Notes: generated by a model from the sequence alone, not told the origin. DNA of 64,000 nt from Thauera sp. K11 (GCF_002354895.1 NZ_CP023439.1:3472001-3536000), one strand, 5' to 3'; positions 45,475 through 55,189 are shown, counted from the first letter of the stretch. Translations and numbers: made by a program.

Positions 45475-46280
45475 CCCCGCTACGCACAGCCCTCACCTGC
45501 CTCTTCCTGGCAGGCAGCCTTTCCCTGCTCGCTATCCCGGCGGGCGCCGAGCCGCCCGCCGTCGGCCGCAGTGGTGCCATCCCGCCCGAGGTACTGAATC
45601 CCCGGCAGGTCCAGACGCTGCAGATGGTTGGCAGCCGCGTGTTGCAGGCCATGGCGACCGAACGCGCGGTCGCGGATCAGGAAGCCGCGGAGGAGCGCGC
45701 CCGCCTGGCGCCGGTGAAGGACGCGCTGAAGGAACTGGAGCAGTCCCTGACCGAAGAGGTCATGCATCCGCGCCTGCTGGCCGGCGGCAGCCAGAAGCGC
45801 GACCAGCCGGTGCCACGCATCGATCTCAAGCTGGTGCCGGCCGACGTTCCCGTCGATTTCAGATTCGACCCCTCCCGTCCTGCGCGACCGCTGGCGGCAC
45901 CCGCCATGCCGCAGCCCGCACCACAGGTGTTCAACTGGTCCGAGCTGACGGGCAAGGCGGGAGGGCGCAACGCGGCAGCCATGGAACACCTGGCGCAAAA
46001 GCAAAGCGAAGCGCGCTCGCGCATCGCCGCAGCGCGCGGGCTGCAGCGGCGAGAACGAGTCGTTGCCGACACGGATGCAGTGGAGCGCCAGTGGGATCAG
46101 GTGCTGGAGCGGCTCGACGCCTTGCCCGAAGAGCCGGCCCAGCGCCTGGCCGAGGTCCGCCGCCTGCGCCGCGCCCTCGAAGCGCCCGAGCCGCCGGCGC
46201 TCAAGCCTTCGAGCCCGTCGATCCGGCAGGTGCCAGTGGATGTCGGGCCGGACGTTCGCCAATCAGCCCCCCGCAAGTGA
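45471..46280 (+). CDS. Exported helical protein of unknown function in the Rhs operon
   Basis: A 269-residue protein with signal peptide (ALTCLFLAGSLSLLAIPAGA). The mature part is rich in Ala, Glu, Gln and Arg with probable coiled coils (about 55-95 and 175-235: ERAVADQEAAEERARLAPVK; RRERVVADTDAVERQWDQVL) joined by a Pro-rich middle. I do not recognise a family. It is translationally coupled to the toroid protein (ATGA overlap) and 26 nt before the transglutaminase-fold gene, so it probably acts with them in the periplasm or on the cell surface. Confidence 0.65.
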   Translation: MTPLRTALTCLFLAGSLSLLAIPAGAEPPAVGRSGAIPPEVLNPRQVQTLQMVGSRVLQAMATERAVADQEAAEERARLAPVKDALKELEQSLTEEVMHPRLLAGGSQKRDQPVPRIDLKLVPADVPVDFRFDPSRPARPLAAPAMPQPAPQVFNWSELTGKAGGRNAAAMEHLAQKQSEARSRIAAARGLQRRERVVADTDAVERQWDQVLERLDALPEEPAQRLAEVRRLRRALEAPEPPALKPSSPSIRQVPVDVGPDVRQSAPRK

Positions 46281-46306
46281 GCCCGGACAAGGAAGCGCGT
46301 GCCGCC

Positions 46307-49300
46307 ATGAAGATTTCCTTCCCCAGATGTGTCGTATCGATCCTGCTTGCGGCGAGTGCTGCCAGCGCGCAGGCACTCTGTCTCGACACCGCAGAAGACC
46401 CGCTGCTGTGCGAAACCCGCGAAATCCGTTTCCGGGGCGAAGCGGCACAGGTCTTGCGCAACAAGGCCGCCGCCTTGGGCAACGCTGCGGACATCTACGC
46501 CTACCTGCGCAACCATGCGGAATACACCCCGTATTACGGCGCGCGCAGTGACTCGATCAACAGTTTCGGCGGGCTCGTCGGCAACGACGTAGACCTCGCC
46601 TCCACGCTCATCGCGATGCTGCGCTCGCAAGGCATCAAGGCGCGTTACGCACTGGGTTCGGCCACCATTCAGAAGAACCCGCTTGCCAACCAGCTTCGCG
46701 TGGACAACATCGCGCTTCTGCCCACCGTGCTCGGTTCCCAGGGGGTCATCTACACCGCGAACACCGATACCACGATGACCATCGAGCGTACCTGGGTCGA
46801 GGCCCTGGTGCCCTACCGTGCCTACCGTGGCGCGGCGCCCGCTACATGCGCCGCGGAGAGCGTCGACTGCCGCTGGGTGGCACTCGACCCCTCCTTCAAG
46901 CAAAAGCGCTATGCCCATCCGGACAAGCATCTGCTGCTGAGGGATGTCGGCTTCGATTTCACCGCCTATTACAACGCCGACAACCCGGCGAGCCCGAACC
47001 ACGATGCGAGCCTGAAAAACAAGAACCCGATCACCATCTTCGAGGAAAAGGCCCAAGCCTACCTGAAGGCGAATCACGCCGGCGTCACGCTGGACGACGT
47101 GGCCGATGTGGGCGAAATCGTCGCCGACGACAGTGGCCTGCTGCCGGCGTCACTCCCCTTTGCAGCGACCACAACGGGCCGCTACCCCTCGGTCGACGAC
47201 CACGATGCCGCAATTTCCACGCGATGGCGCCGGATGGCTTCGGTCACGCTCGAAGTCGACGACTGCGGCGACACCGCCCATGTGCTGCCGTCGGCTCAGG
47301 TGCCGCTCGCGGTGCTCGCGAGCTCGCGGCTCACCTTTGGCACCCTGACCGATGGCGGCCAGACCCGTTTCGGCTTCCAGCTCGACGGCGTACAACAGGG
47401 CAGCACCGTCACCCTGGGCAGCCAGCAGGTGAGTTGCACCGATGGTTCCACCCGGACGCTCGGCGCGGGCAGCCGCGTGACGGCCACGGTCTCGTTCGAC
47501 AATATCGACCAGGATTCCGCCGCGGTTTCCGCAAAGTACGACAACCTCACGATTGGCGGGTACTTCGTGCTTGCCACCGGCGCCGAGGTCTCGAACTGGG
47601 ATCAGGTCAAGCGTGCCTACACCCGGCTCAACGAAGCGAATGACCAGTATCCGCTGGTCGTCGATTCGGGCGGTGCGGTGTACGTCGATCGCAACGGCAA
47701 TGGCGCCGTGGATACGGGCGATACGCTGCTGGGCAATCACGCCCAGGCTCGCGAAGCCCTGGTTGGCGGCCTGCTCGACGTGGCCTCGCGGCTCTACGTG
47801 AGGTCCCTCAAGCACTCCGTGGATCGATATACGCTCTTGACCAACCATATCGACCTCCTGCAGTCCTCGGGGGGCATTCTGAGTACCGCGCAGGCCGCCC
47901 ACTACCTGGGCGAGACCAGCTTCGGAATCGCGCCCGAAGGTCTGCTGATCGACCTGCAGGCCTACCAGACCGGGGGGACCTACAAGCGCGAAACGGTCAG
48001 CCGGGCGCCGTCGTCCACCTTTCTGTTCGTGGGCCATGCGCTGTCCGCCCACGAGCACGAGGTCTGGCAAAAGGTCACGGGGCTCGATGCCATCTCCACC
48101 CTGCGCGGTTTCCAGACCAGCCTGAGCCAGGGGCACAGTCTGCTCACGCTGAAACGCAGTACGTCGGTCGATCCGCTTCCCGCGGCGCTCGATGCCTGGC
48201 GTTTCAAGAGCACGCCACCGGCCGGCTACACGCCGCGTGAATACACGCTGTTCGGCCGCAGGATCTACACGTGGGAATACACCGGATCGAATCCCGCTGC
48301 CGCCGGGCTGGACATCATCCGCGCCAACGCCAGTGGCGTCTCCGCCAGCGTGCTCAATGCCGAACCCGACCAGTTCTGGGTATCCGTCAACGTGCAGTCC
48401 GTCATCAAGAGCTACGACGACGTCGAAAACTTCCTGCTTGAACGGCAGCCGAGTGAAGGACAGCCCAAGACCAACATCCAGACCGACGTGGGAACGCAAA
48501 ACTACGACATCGTCAGGGCCGATGTGACCAGTCCGCCGTCTGGTTTCTCGGTAGGCGTGAGCCGCCTCGATTCGACGACCCATCGTCTCACGTACAACGA
48601 GAAGAACCCGCCGCTGCCTGACAACACATACAACATCCTGACTCGCCTCTACCTGGCCACGTCCAATAAGACGACATGGGACATTCCCATTCCTGCGCAG
48701 GGGTACAGCTTCACATTGACCGGCATGACGTCCAGCAACCCGGCTTTCAGGGTCGTCAGCTATCCGAGCCAGATACCCTACAACACGGCAGCGACAGCCC
48801 GAGTCGAGAAAATCGCCTACATATCGGACACCGACAATCTGGTGATTCAGCTCGTCGCCAGTGGCATGGCGTACAACCAGTCGGGCACCCCGTATATCGT
48901 GAACAACAATGCCATTGGGGGCCAGGCATTCTGGGCGCGGGAAAACCGGGTGATCGAAGGCCTCATGGATTTTGCCCTGAACGGGGTGAACACCTCCGAC
49001 GCAATCAGCATCCAGGCCTGCAACGGCCAGACATTCAGCGGTACCCCGACCCAGTTGCTGTCCAGCCTCAGGACCCAGTGCTTCGAGCCGGCCATCGCCG
49101 GTGCGATCGACCTGATTGACTTCCTCGACCGGAACAAGGGTTTCAATCCCTCGCTGTACCTGTTCCGGGACGCTGCGACAAAGGCGGCCAACGAGTATCC
49201 GGTGCGATTCCTCAAATCGCTGCAGGGCGCCTACTACGGCGCCGAACCTGGCCTCGTGGAATACGTGCTGCCGAGCCGGATGCCGCAAGGCGACGGCTAT

Positions 49301-49393
49301 CTCTTCAACGTGCATCTGCTGAACGAGTTCAACTCGGATGGCAGCTACAAGTCGTCCAGCTACGCCATCTCCAACCAGAGCGATGCGGACTGA
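46307..49393 (+). CDS. Exported transglutaminase-like protein associated with Rhs, catalytic residues apparently missing
   Basis: A 1028-residue protein with a signal peptide (MKISFPRCVVSILLAASAASA). The transglutaminase-like core spans about 50-180: GNDVDLASTLIAMLRSQGIKA and ERTWVEALVPY are the counterparts of the Cys and His blocks of the fold, but Asp and Arg stand where Cys and His are expected. The remaining ~800 residues are beta-rich and unassigned. Proteins of this shape commonly precede YD-repeat/Rhs genes. Here it ends 24 nt before the complete Rhs gene. A structural or chaperone role in presenting Rhs is inference. Confidence 0.72.
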   Translation: MKISFPRCVVSILLAASAASAQALCLDTAEDPLLCETREIRFRGEAAQVLRNKAAALGNAADIYAYLRNHAEYTPYYGARSDSINSFGGLVGNDVDLASTLIAMLRSQGIKARYALGSATIQKNPLANQLRVDNIALLPTVLGSQGVIYTANTDTTMTIERTWVEALVPYRAYRGAAPATCAAESVDCRWVALDPSFKQKRYAHPDKHLLLRDVGFDFTAYYNADNPASPNHDASLKNKNPITIFEEKAQAYLKANHAGVTLDDVADVGEIVADDSGLLPASLPFAATTTGRYPSVDDHDAAISTRWRRMASVTLEVDDCGDTAHVLPSAQVPLAVLASSRLTFGTLTDGGQTRFGFQLDGVQQGSTVTLGSQQVSCTDGSTRTLGAGSRVTATVSFDNIDQDSAAVSAKYDNLTIGGYFVLATGAEVSNWDQVKRAYTRLNEANDQYPLVVDSGGAVYVDRNGNGAVDTGDTLLGNHAQAREALVGGLLDVASRLYVRSLKHSVDRYTLLTNHIDLLQSSGGILSTAQAAHYLGETSFGIAPEGLLIDLQAYQTGGTYKRETVSRAPSSTFLFVGHALSAHEHEVWQKVTGLDAISTLRGFQTSLSQGHSLLTLKRSTSVDPLPAALDAWRFKSTPPAGYTPREYTLFGRRIYTWEYTGSNPAAAGLDIIRANASGVSASVLNAEPDQFWVSVNVQSVIKSYDDVENFLLERQPSEGQPKTNIQTDVGTQNYDIVRADVTSPPSGFSVGVSRLDSTTHRLTYNEKNPPLPDNTYNILTRLYLATSNKTTWDIPIPAQGYSFTLTGMTSSNPAFRVVSYPSQIPYNTAATARVEKIAYISDTDNLVIQLVASGMAYNQSGTPYIVNNNAIGGQAFWARENRVIEGLMDFALNGVNTSDAISIQACNGQTFSGTPTQLLSSLRTQCFEPAIAGAIDLIDFLDRNKGFNPSLYLFRDAATKAANEYPVRFLKSLQGAYYGAEPGLVEYVLPSRMPQGDGYLFNVHLLNEFNSDGSYKSSSYAISNQSDAD

Positions 49394-49417
49394 GGTCTGC
49401 GGAAGGAACGATCCATC

Positions 49418-52400
49418 ATGTCCACTCGACATCCACGCGTGCGCCGCATCGTTGCCGGCCTGACGCTCGCCGCCTTCACGCTGACGACCGCGGCCCCCGC
49501 AATGGCGGGGGGTTTCGTGACGGCCGCCAAGCCCATCATCCCGTCGGTGCCGCCGGTCAATCCCGGCACGCCGCCGGTGGTTGCCTACAACAACGCGTCC
49601 TTCACCGACAAGATACTGGTGAGTGCGGTGAACAACGACTGGTTGCGCACGCCCTCGACCTCGGACCCCATCTCGACGGTGACGGGCAACAACTATCACG
49701 ACGAGACCGATTTCACGATCCGCGGCCGCAATGGGCTGAACATCGTTTTTACGCGCACCTACAACAGCCTGCCCGTCACCAAGGTGGATCGCGGCCTGGG
49801 GTATGGCTGGGTGCATAGCTACATGATGCGGCTGAAGTCGAACGACTTCGGCGAATGCCCCAACTGCGCGACCAGCCAGAAGCCGGAGAACGGCAACGGC
49901 AAGACCAGTTCGGTCACCTACACCGACGAGCGCGGCGGCGAACAGAATTTCCTCGTCAACGAATCCAGTTACGCCATCACCGCGCCCCAGGGGATTCACG
50001 ACACCCTCACCCTGGACAGCCCGGCCGCCGGCCAGCACACGCTGACGTTCCGCAACGGCGTGAAGTACGTCTTCGAGACGCCGAGCGGCAACCTGAAGAC
50101 GACGCCCAACGTCACGGCGCGCCTGAAGTACATCGACAACGCCTGGGGCGACCGCCTCACGCTCGCCTACGACGCCAACGGGCGGCTTTCGACGATCACC
50201 GACAACCTCGGCATCCCGAACCGTACGGGCCTCACCTTCACCTACGATCCCAATGGCCGGCTGAAGGACGTCACCGACTGGAGCGGTCGTCAATGGCGTT
50301 TCGCCTACGACGGCTCGGGCAACCTCGCGAGCACCACCCATCCGCTCTCGCACACGCTCACCTACGGCTACGACACCAGGCACCTGCTCACCCGCATCAC
50401 CAAGCCCTTGCAGCGTGACGGCAAGGCCGTCGAAACGCGTTTCACCTACTACGAGAACGGCCGCGCGATGAGCCAGACCAACGCGCTGGGCGAAGGCGAG
50501 TTCCTCGACTACGACCTCTTCCGCCGCAGCACGCGGGTGACCGATCCGCGCGGCGGCGTGCGCCAGTACGACTACGATGAGAACGGCCGGATGACCAAGC
50601 TCGTCGAGGCCGACGGCGCGATCCTCAACTTCGAGAACCAGGCCGACGCCATTCGCAGCGCGAAGGTCGATGCGCTGGGCTACGCGACCCGCTACAGCTA
50701 CCGGCTGGATCGCGCCTTCACCGGCACGTCCGATGCCTACGGCAACGTCACCCGCGAGCAGGACGCGCTCGGGCGCACCATCGACTACGGCTACGGCCCG
50801 CTCGACCAGGTCGCCACGGTCAAGGACAAGCGCGGCACGGTCACGACGACGACCTTCGGCACGGCGACCAGCGGCTGCGACCATGCCGGACGCCCGAAGG
50901 AGACGCGCATCAGCACCCTGGCAGGATCGGGCAATGTGCTGCTCGCGAGCCAGTGCTGGAACGGCGATGCCACGCTCGCCCACCGCCGCCAATACCTGGA
51001 CGGCACGCGCTACGTCGAGACGCGGCTCAGCTACACCGACAACGGGCTGAACGTGAGCCAGCAGCAGACGGTCGGCATGCCGTCGGGCGCCACGGTCACC
51101 CGCACCTACACCTACGATGCGCTGGGCCGCAAGAAGACCGAGACCCTCAAGCGCCGCACGAGCCCGACCAATGCGACGCTCCTCGACCTGACCACCCGCT
51201 ACGACTACGACGCGCTCGACCGCGTCGTCAAGGCGACCGATCCGCTGGGCAACGAAGTCATCAACAGCTTCGACGCCAACGGCCAGCTCTGGAAGATCAC
51301 GCATCGCTACAAGCGCCCTGACGGCAGTTTCGACGTGCGCGACGTGGCCACCCGGACGTTCGATGCCGCCGACCGGGTCAAGACCGAGACCGACGCCGCG
51401 GGGCATGCGACCACCTACGCCTACGACGCGGCAGGCAACGTGGTGGCGGTAACCGATGCCGAGGGCCACACGGCGCGCGTCGAATACGACGCGATGAACC
51501 GGAAGGCCGCGGTGGAGGACGCCACCGGCTACCGCACCGAGACCACCTACAACCAGCGCGGCGACGCGATCGCCCTCACGAACGCGAACACCGAGACCGT
51601 GGTCTTCGAGTTCGACGCGCTGGGCCGCAAGACCGCCGCAGTGGACGCCAGGGGCTATCGCAGCGAGTTCCAGTACGACGCGGCGGGCAACCTCGTCTGC
51701 ACCACTGACGCCAACGCCCAGGCCGGGCTGCAACCGAAGAACGGCCACGGCTGCACGGAATTCCGCCAGTACGACGAACTGAACCGCGTGACCCGGATCG
51801 TCGATGCGCTGGGCGGCGAGACGGCCTTCACCTATGACCTCGCGGGCCACCGCCTGGCGGTGACCGACGCCGCGAACAAGACCTGGGCCTTCGCCTACGA
51901 TGACCTGGGCCGGCTCGCCGCGGAGACGGATCACGCCGGCAAGAGCCTTGCCTACAAGGCGGACGAAGCGGGCAACGTCTATGAGAAGACCAACCGCCTC
52001 GCCGAGGTCACCCGCTACAGCTTCGACACGGGCAACCGCCTCACTCGAGTGGACTACCTCAAGGACGGCAGCGCGGAGACCTTCGCCTTTGATGCGGCGG
52101 GCAACCGCAGCGCCGCGGCCAACGGCGCGGTGAGCTACACCTTCCAGTACGACGTGCTCAACCGGCCCACCGCCAAGCTCGACAGCCGTGGCCGCAGCCT
52201 GAGCTTCACCTACGACGCGGCGGGCAACCTCCTCACCAAGACGACCTACCAGGGCAGCACGACCCACTACGTCTACAACGCCGCCAACCGGCTGGTGATG
52301 CTCCGCAACCCCGACTACACCCAGGTCGACTACCAGTACGATCCGGCCGGGCGGATGCTCTCGCGCGTGACCGCCAACGGCGCGCGCAGCACCTACCAGT

Positions 52401-53959
52401 ACGAGGCCAACGGCACGCTCACCCGCGAAACTCAGTACGACGCGGCCAACACCCTGGTCTCCGACACCACCTACACGCGCGACCGGGTGGGCCACATCCT
52501 CACCCGGACCGACGGCGCGGGCACGACGACCTACGCCTACGATGCCCTCTACCGCCTGAAAACGGCTGACTACCCGGGTGCGACGAACGACGAAGCGTTT
52601 ACCTACGACGCGGTCGGCAACCGGCTCACGCACACCAGGGGCAGCCTCGCGCCGAACGCGAACACGCGTTACTACAGCTATACGGCGGGCACCAACCGGC
52701 TGCTGGACATCCGCATCGGCGGCACGGGCGGCACGGTGGAATCCAGCTTTGTGCACGACCACGAAGGGCGGCTCACGAGTCAGACCGGAGCCGGCGCGAA
52801 GGCGCTGACGTGGGATGCCAAGGGCCGGCTGAAGACGGCCGGCGCGGAAAGCTACGTTTACGATCCGATGGATTACCGGATCGGGCGCAGCGGCGGGAGC
52901 CTCGGCAGCCGCAGCTATTTCCTCGAAGGCGAGCATCTGGAATCGGTCGAGCGCGGTGGCGAACTGGTCGAACGCTACTTCCGGGGCGCCGGCACTGACG
53001 AACTGGTCGCCGGTTTCCTCAAGGACGGCGAAGGCAAGACGAAGCCCTATCTTTTCCACCACGACGCGCTCACCAACACCACGGCGGTGACGGGGCACAA
53101 CGGCGGCACGATCCAGCACATCGCCTATGGAGCCTTCGGCAACGTGCTCACCAACTCAGGGAGCAGTCCGAACCGGTTGAAATATACGGGGCGCGAAGAT
53201 GACGGCAATGGGTGCTACTACTATCGCGCACGGTACTATTGCCTGGGCATCGACAGGTTCATCTCCGAAGACCCGCTCGGGTTCGCGGCAGGGGATGTCA
53301 ATTTCTATGCCTATGTAGGGAACAACCCGGTCAATGCGAATGATCCGAGCGGCGAGGCAGTCAACCTCTTTGCTGGTGCTGGTGGAGCGATTATTGGAGG
53401 TATAGGAGGAGGCATGACAGCCTTCATTAAATCCGGAGGGGATTGGTCAGCCACTTGGAAAGGTGCGCTGGCAGGTGGGGTATTCGGTGCAGTAGCAGGC
53501 TTGACGTTCGGCGCGAGTGTGGCTGCATCAAGTACTGCACTAGTAGCCAAAGGTGCAGCCATCGGGGTAGCTTCCGCAGCAGGCGGTAGCGCTTCTGGAC
53601 AATTCTTCGGCAATAGGGGACAAATCAATTTGACAGAAGTGGGAGTCACGGGAGCATTAGGAGCAATTCCTGGGGGAGCTCAGGGCGCTCTTAAAGCTGT
53701 TGCCTTGAGCTCTGGGCTAAGCCAAAGCACCGCGAATACTCTTGGAAGCTTGGGTTTGGTTGCACAACTGAAGGTCGGGACGACGGCAGCTGGGGTTGGA
53801 ATAGGTCCTGTCTTGCCAGAATACAATCTTGATCTTAGTAAGACTTACTCCACAGTCAATTCCATCGAGAGTAGACTGCCGAATTTAGTGTCTTCTGGGG
53901 CCAATTCTTCTTACGCGAGCGATCCGAGTTCTTTATTGAAGTCTGTTTATAACAAATAG
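49418..53959 (+). CDS. Complete Rhs/YD-repeat protein with Sec signal peptide and variable C-terminal tip (copy 1)
   Basis: A 1513-residue polymorphic-toxin-type protein. Signal peptide (IVAGLTLAAFTLTTAAPAMAGG); N-terminal DUF6531-like start (DFTIRGRNGLNIVFTRTYNS); about 25 YD repeats of type YDxxGRLxxxT; the Rhs-associated core near the end (YYRARYYCLGIDRFISEDPLGF, NPVNANDPSG). From about residue 1312 the sequence becomes AT-richer and unique: Gly/Ala-rich hydrophobic segments (GAGGAIIGGIGGG; GALAGGVFGAVAGL) then a Ser/Asn-rich end. The tip matches no toxin family I recognise; membrane action is possible. No VgrG, PAAR or T6SS gene is present, and the Sec signal argues against T6SS delivery. 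GGAAGGAA precedes the ATG. Confidence 0.88.
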   Translation: MSTRHPRVRRIVAGLTLAAFTLTTAAPAMAGGFVTAAKPIIPSVPPVNPGTPPVVAYNNASFTDKILVSAVNNDWLRTPSTSDPISTVTGNNYHDETDFTIRGRNGLNIVFTRTYNSLPVTKVDRGLGYGWVHSYMMRLKSNDFGECPNCATSQKPENGNGKTSSVTYTDERGGEQNFLVNESSYAITAPQGIHDTLTLDSPAAGQHTLTFRNGVKYVFETPSGNLKTTPNVTARLKYIDNAWGDRLTLAYDANGRLSTITDNLGIPNRTGLTFTYDPNGRLKDVTDWSGRQWRFAYDGSGNLASTTHPLSHTLTYGYDTRHLLTRITKPLQRDGKAVETRFTYYENGRAMSQTNALGEGEFLDYDLFRRSTRVTDPRGGVRQYDYDENGRMTKLVEADGAILNFENQADAIRSAKVDALGYATRYSYRLDRAFTGTSDAYGNVTREQDALGRTIDYGYGPLDQVATVKDKRGTVTTTTFGTATSGCDHAGRPKETRISTLAGSGNVLLASQCWNGDATLAHRRQYLDGTRYVETRLSYTDNGLNVSQQQTVGMPSGATVTRTYTYDALGRKKTETLKRRTSPTNATLLDLTTRYDYDALDRVVKATDPLGNEVINSFDANGQLWKITHRYKRPDGSFDVRDVATRTFDAADRVKTETDAAGHATTYAYDAAGNVVAVTDAEGHTARVEYDAMNRKAAVEDATGYRTETTYNQRGDAIALTNANTETVVFEFDALGRKTAAVDARGYRSEFQYDAAGNLVCTTDANAQAGLQPKNGHGCTEFRQYDELNRVTRIVDALGGETAFTYDLAGHRLAVTDAANKTWAFAYDDLGRLAAETDHAGKSLAYKADEAGNVYEKTNRLAEVTRYSFDTGNRLTRVDYLKDGSAETFAFDAAGNRSAAANGAVSYTFQYDVLNRPTAKLDSRGRSLSFTYDAAGNLLTKTTYQGSTTHYVYNAANRLVMLRNPDYTQVDYQYDPAGRMLSRVTANGARSTYQYEANGTLTRETQYDAANTLVSDTTYTRDRVGHILTRTDGAGTTTYAYDALYRLKTADYPGATNDEAFTYDAVGNRLTHTRGSLAPNANTRYYSYTAGTNRLLDIRIGGTGGTVESSFVHDHEGRLTSQTGAGAKALTWDAKGRLKTAGAESYVYDPMDYRIGRSGGSLGSRSYFLEGEHLESVERGGELVERYFRGAGTDELVAGFLKDGEGKTKPYLFHHDALTNTTAVTGHNGGTIQHIAYGAFGNVLTNSGSSPNRLKYTGREDDGNGCYYYRARYYCLGIDRFISEDPLGFAAGDVNFYAYVGNNPVNANDPSGEAVNLFAGAGGAIIGGIGGGMTAFIKSGGDWSATWKGALAGGVFGAVAGLTFGASVAASSTALVAKGAAIGVASAAGGSASGQFFGNRGQINLTEVGVTGALGAIPGGAQGALKAVALSSGLSQSTANTLGSLGLVAQLKVGTTAAGVGIGPVLPEYNLDLSKTYSTVNSIESRLPNLVSSGANSSYASDPSSLLKSVYNK
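49822..53350 (+). repeat. Rhs core repeat, copy 1
   Basis: Nearly identical to 60172-63695 and, from the codons for LDYDLF onward, to 55938-58785. The GTG of VTDPRGG is at 50537, 55973 and 60886 in the three copies. Identity stops at the NDP(S/E)G boundary, where each copy carries a different tip. Confidence 0.95.
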
Positions 53960-53983
53960 ATATAAAAATATGGAGGCTGGTCG

Positions 53984-54247
53984 ATGAACCCAAATGGAAA
54001 TAATTCATCGTTTCCGTGGTTTAAGATTCTTATTGCACTCCAAGTGTTGGCTTTTGCGTGTTTATTCAACCCTTGGTCTCCGATAATTAGGGGGGTAGCG
54101 GTTGCGATATTTGCAGTCGAAATTTCATTTTTCGTTCTATGGGCGTTTCCCGTGTTCATTTATCAATGGTTAAAGAAAAAGAAAACGCTAAAAGAAAGCG
54201 CGCGCATTGCTATTGCCTCATTTCTTGAGGCGATTTCTTTTGTCTGA
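53984..54247 (+). CDS. Small membrane protein, candidate immunity to the copy 1 tip
   Basis: An 87-residue AT-rich gene with GGAGG before the ATG, 24 nt after the Rhs stop. Two hydrophobic helices (WFKILIALQVLAFACLF; IIRGVAVAIFAVEISFFVLW) and a Lys-rich segment (WLKKKKTLKES). No known family. Position and membrane nature suit an immunity protein against a membrane-acting tip; this is inference. Confidence 0.6.
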   Translation: MNPNGNNSSFPWFKILIALQVLAFACLFNPWSPIIRGVAVAIFAVEISFFVLWAFPVFIYQWLKKKKTLKESARIAIASFLEAISFV

Positions 54248-54255
54248 TAGCTTCT

Positions 54256-54272
54256 ATTATTAACCCGGCAAT
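54256..54272 (+). repeat. Left terminal inverted repeat of the IS630-type element
   Basis: ATTATTAACCCGGCAAT, exact inverted match to 55177-55193; the outer few bases may be chance or target sequence. Confidence 0.85.
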
Positions 54273-54298
54273 CAAATAGATTCTGTTAAGATTCCGGC

Positions 54299-55189
54299 AT
54301 GGACAAGATCGATGCCAGAAAGCTGCCGCCTGAGACCCTCGAACATATTCGCCGCCAGGCGTTTGTGCTTCACAAGCAGGGCTACACATGGGCTCATATC
54401 GCTGAGGTTTGCGGGGTTCATGTTGGCACGGTGTTGAAATGGGCGCGGCGTGCCCAAGCGGACAGCGTCGATACCGTCATCAAGGGCGGGCAGCGTGGCC
54501 GCCGCCATGGCTCGGGGCGAACACTGACGCTGGTTCAAGAAGAGCAGTTGCGCTTGAGGATCATCGGTTCGAGCCCCGCGCAGTTGCAACTCGAATTTGC
54601 GCTGTGGAACCGTCGTGCGGTCATGCTTGCGATCAAGCAGCTGTACGGTATCGATATGCCCATTCGCACGGTTGGCGAGTACCTTCGACGCTGGGGTTTC
54701 ACGCCGCAGCGACCAGTCAAGCGCGCACTTGAACAGGATCCAGCTCGGCTCAAGGCGTGGCTCGAGGACGAATACCCGAAGATCGTCACGCGCGCCAAGG
54801 CTGAGGACGCCGAGATTTACTGGGGCGACGAGACGGCGATTCGCCAGGACTCGAACTGGGTGCGCGGTTACTCGCCGGCGGGGATGACGCCGGAACTGCC
54901 CCTTCCGGCCGCTCGCCGTGGCTCGATCTCGATGATCTCGGCGATCACCAACCAGGGGCTGGTGCGTTTCTCGTTCTTCGAGGGGGCCATCGATGCCGAG
55001 CGCTTCATCGTCTTTTTGCAGGATCTGATCCAGGACGCGCAGCGTAAGGTGTTTCTGATCGTCGACAACCTGCGTGTGCATCGTGCCAACCGTGTTCGTG
55101 AGTGGGTCGCTGAGCATGTCGGAAAGATCGAGCTGTTTTACCTGCCGCCCTATGCGCCGGAACTCAATTCCGACTTATTGCCGGGTTAA
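54299..55189 (+). CDS. IS630-family transposase, C-terminally shortened
   Basis: A 296-residue DDE transposase. An N-terminal helix-turn-helix (GYTWAHIAEVCGVHVGTVLKW) is followed by a winged helix region (MPIRTVGEYLRRWGFTPQRP) and the catalytic core with Asp177 (YWGDETAI), Asp256 (FLIVDNLRVHRA) and Glu289 (PPYAPELN). The triad is complete, but family members continue PELNPDE...L for about 45 more residues; here the frame passes into the inverted repeat (SDLLPG, stop). Whether it is still active is unclear. Confidence 0.85.
   Translation: MDKIDARKLPPETLEHIRRQAFVLHKQGYTWAHIAEVCGVHVGTVLKWARRAQADSVDTVIKGGQRGRRHGSGRTLTLVQEEQLRLRIIGSSPAQLQLEFALWNRRAVMLAIKQLYGIDMPIRTVGEYLRRWGFTPQRPVKRALEQDPARLKAWLEDEYPKIVTRAKAEDAEIYWGDETAIRQDSNWVRGYSPAGMTPELPLPAARRGSISMISAITNQGLVRFSFFEGAIDAERFIVFLQDLIQDAQRKVFLIVDNLRVHRANRVREWVAEHVGKIELFYLPPYAPELNSDLLPG

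Noticed and set aside
47150..53119. Very long open frame on the minus strand opposite the transglutaminase-like and Rhs genes (similar ones at 55748-58555 and 60079-63915)
   Set aside because: Composition is Val/Arg/Gly/Ala-rich with no domain, and it recurs wherever the Rhs repeat is read backwards; it is a product of high GC and repeated codons.
49418..53959. T6SS or Tc-toxin (TccC) assignment for the Rhs protein
   Set aside because: There is a Sec signal peptide, no PAAR domain, and no VgrG, EagR-type or TcA/TcB genes in the window.
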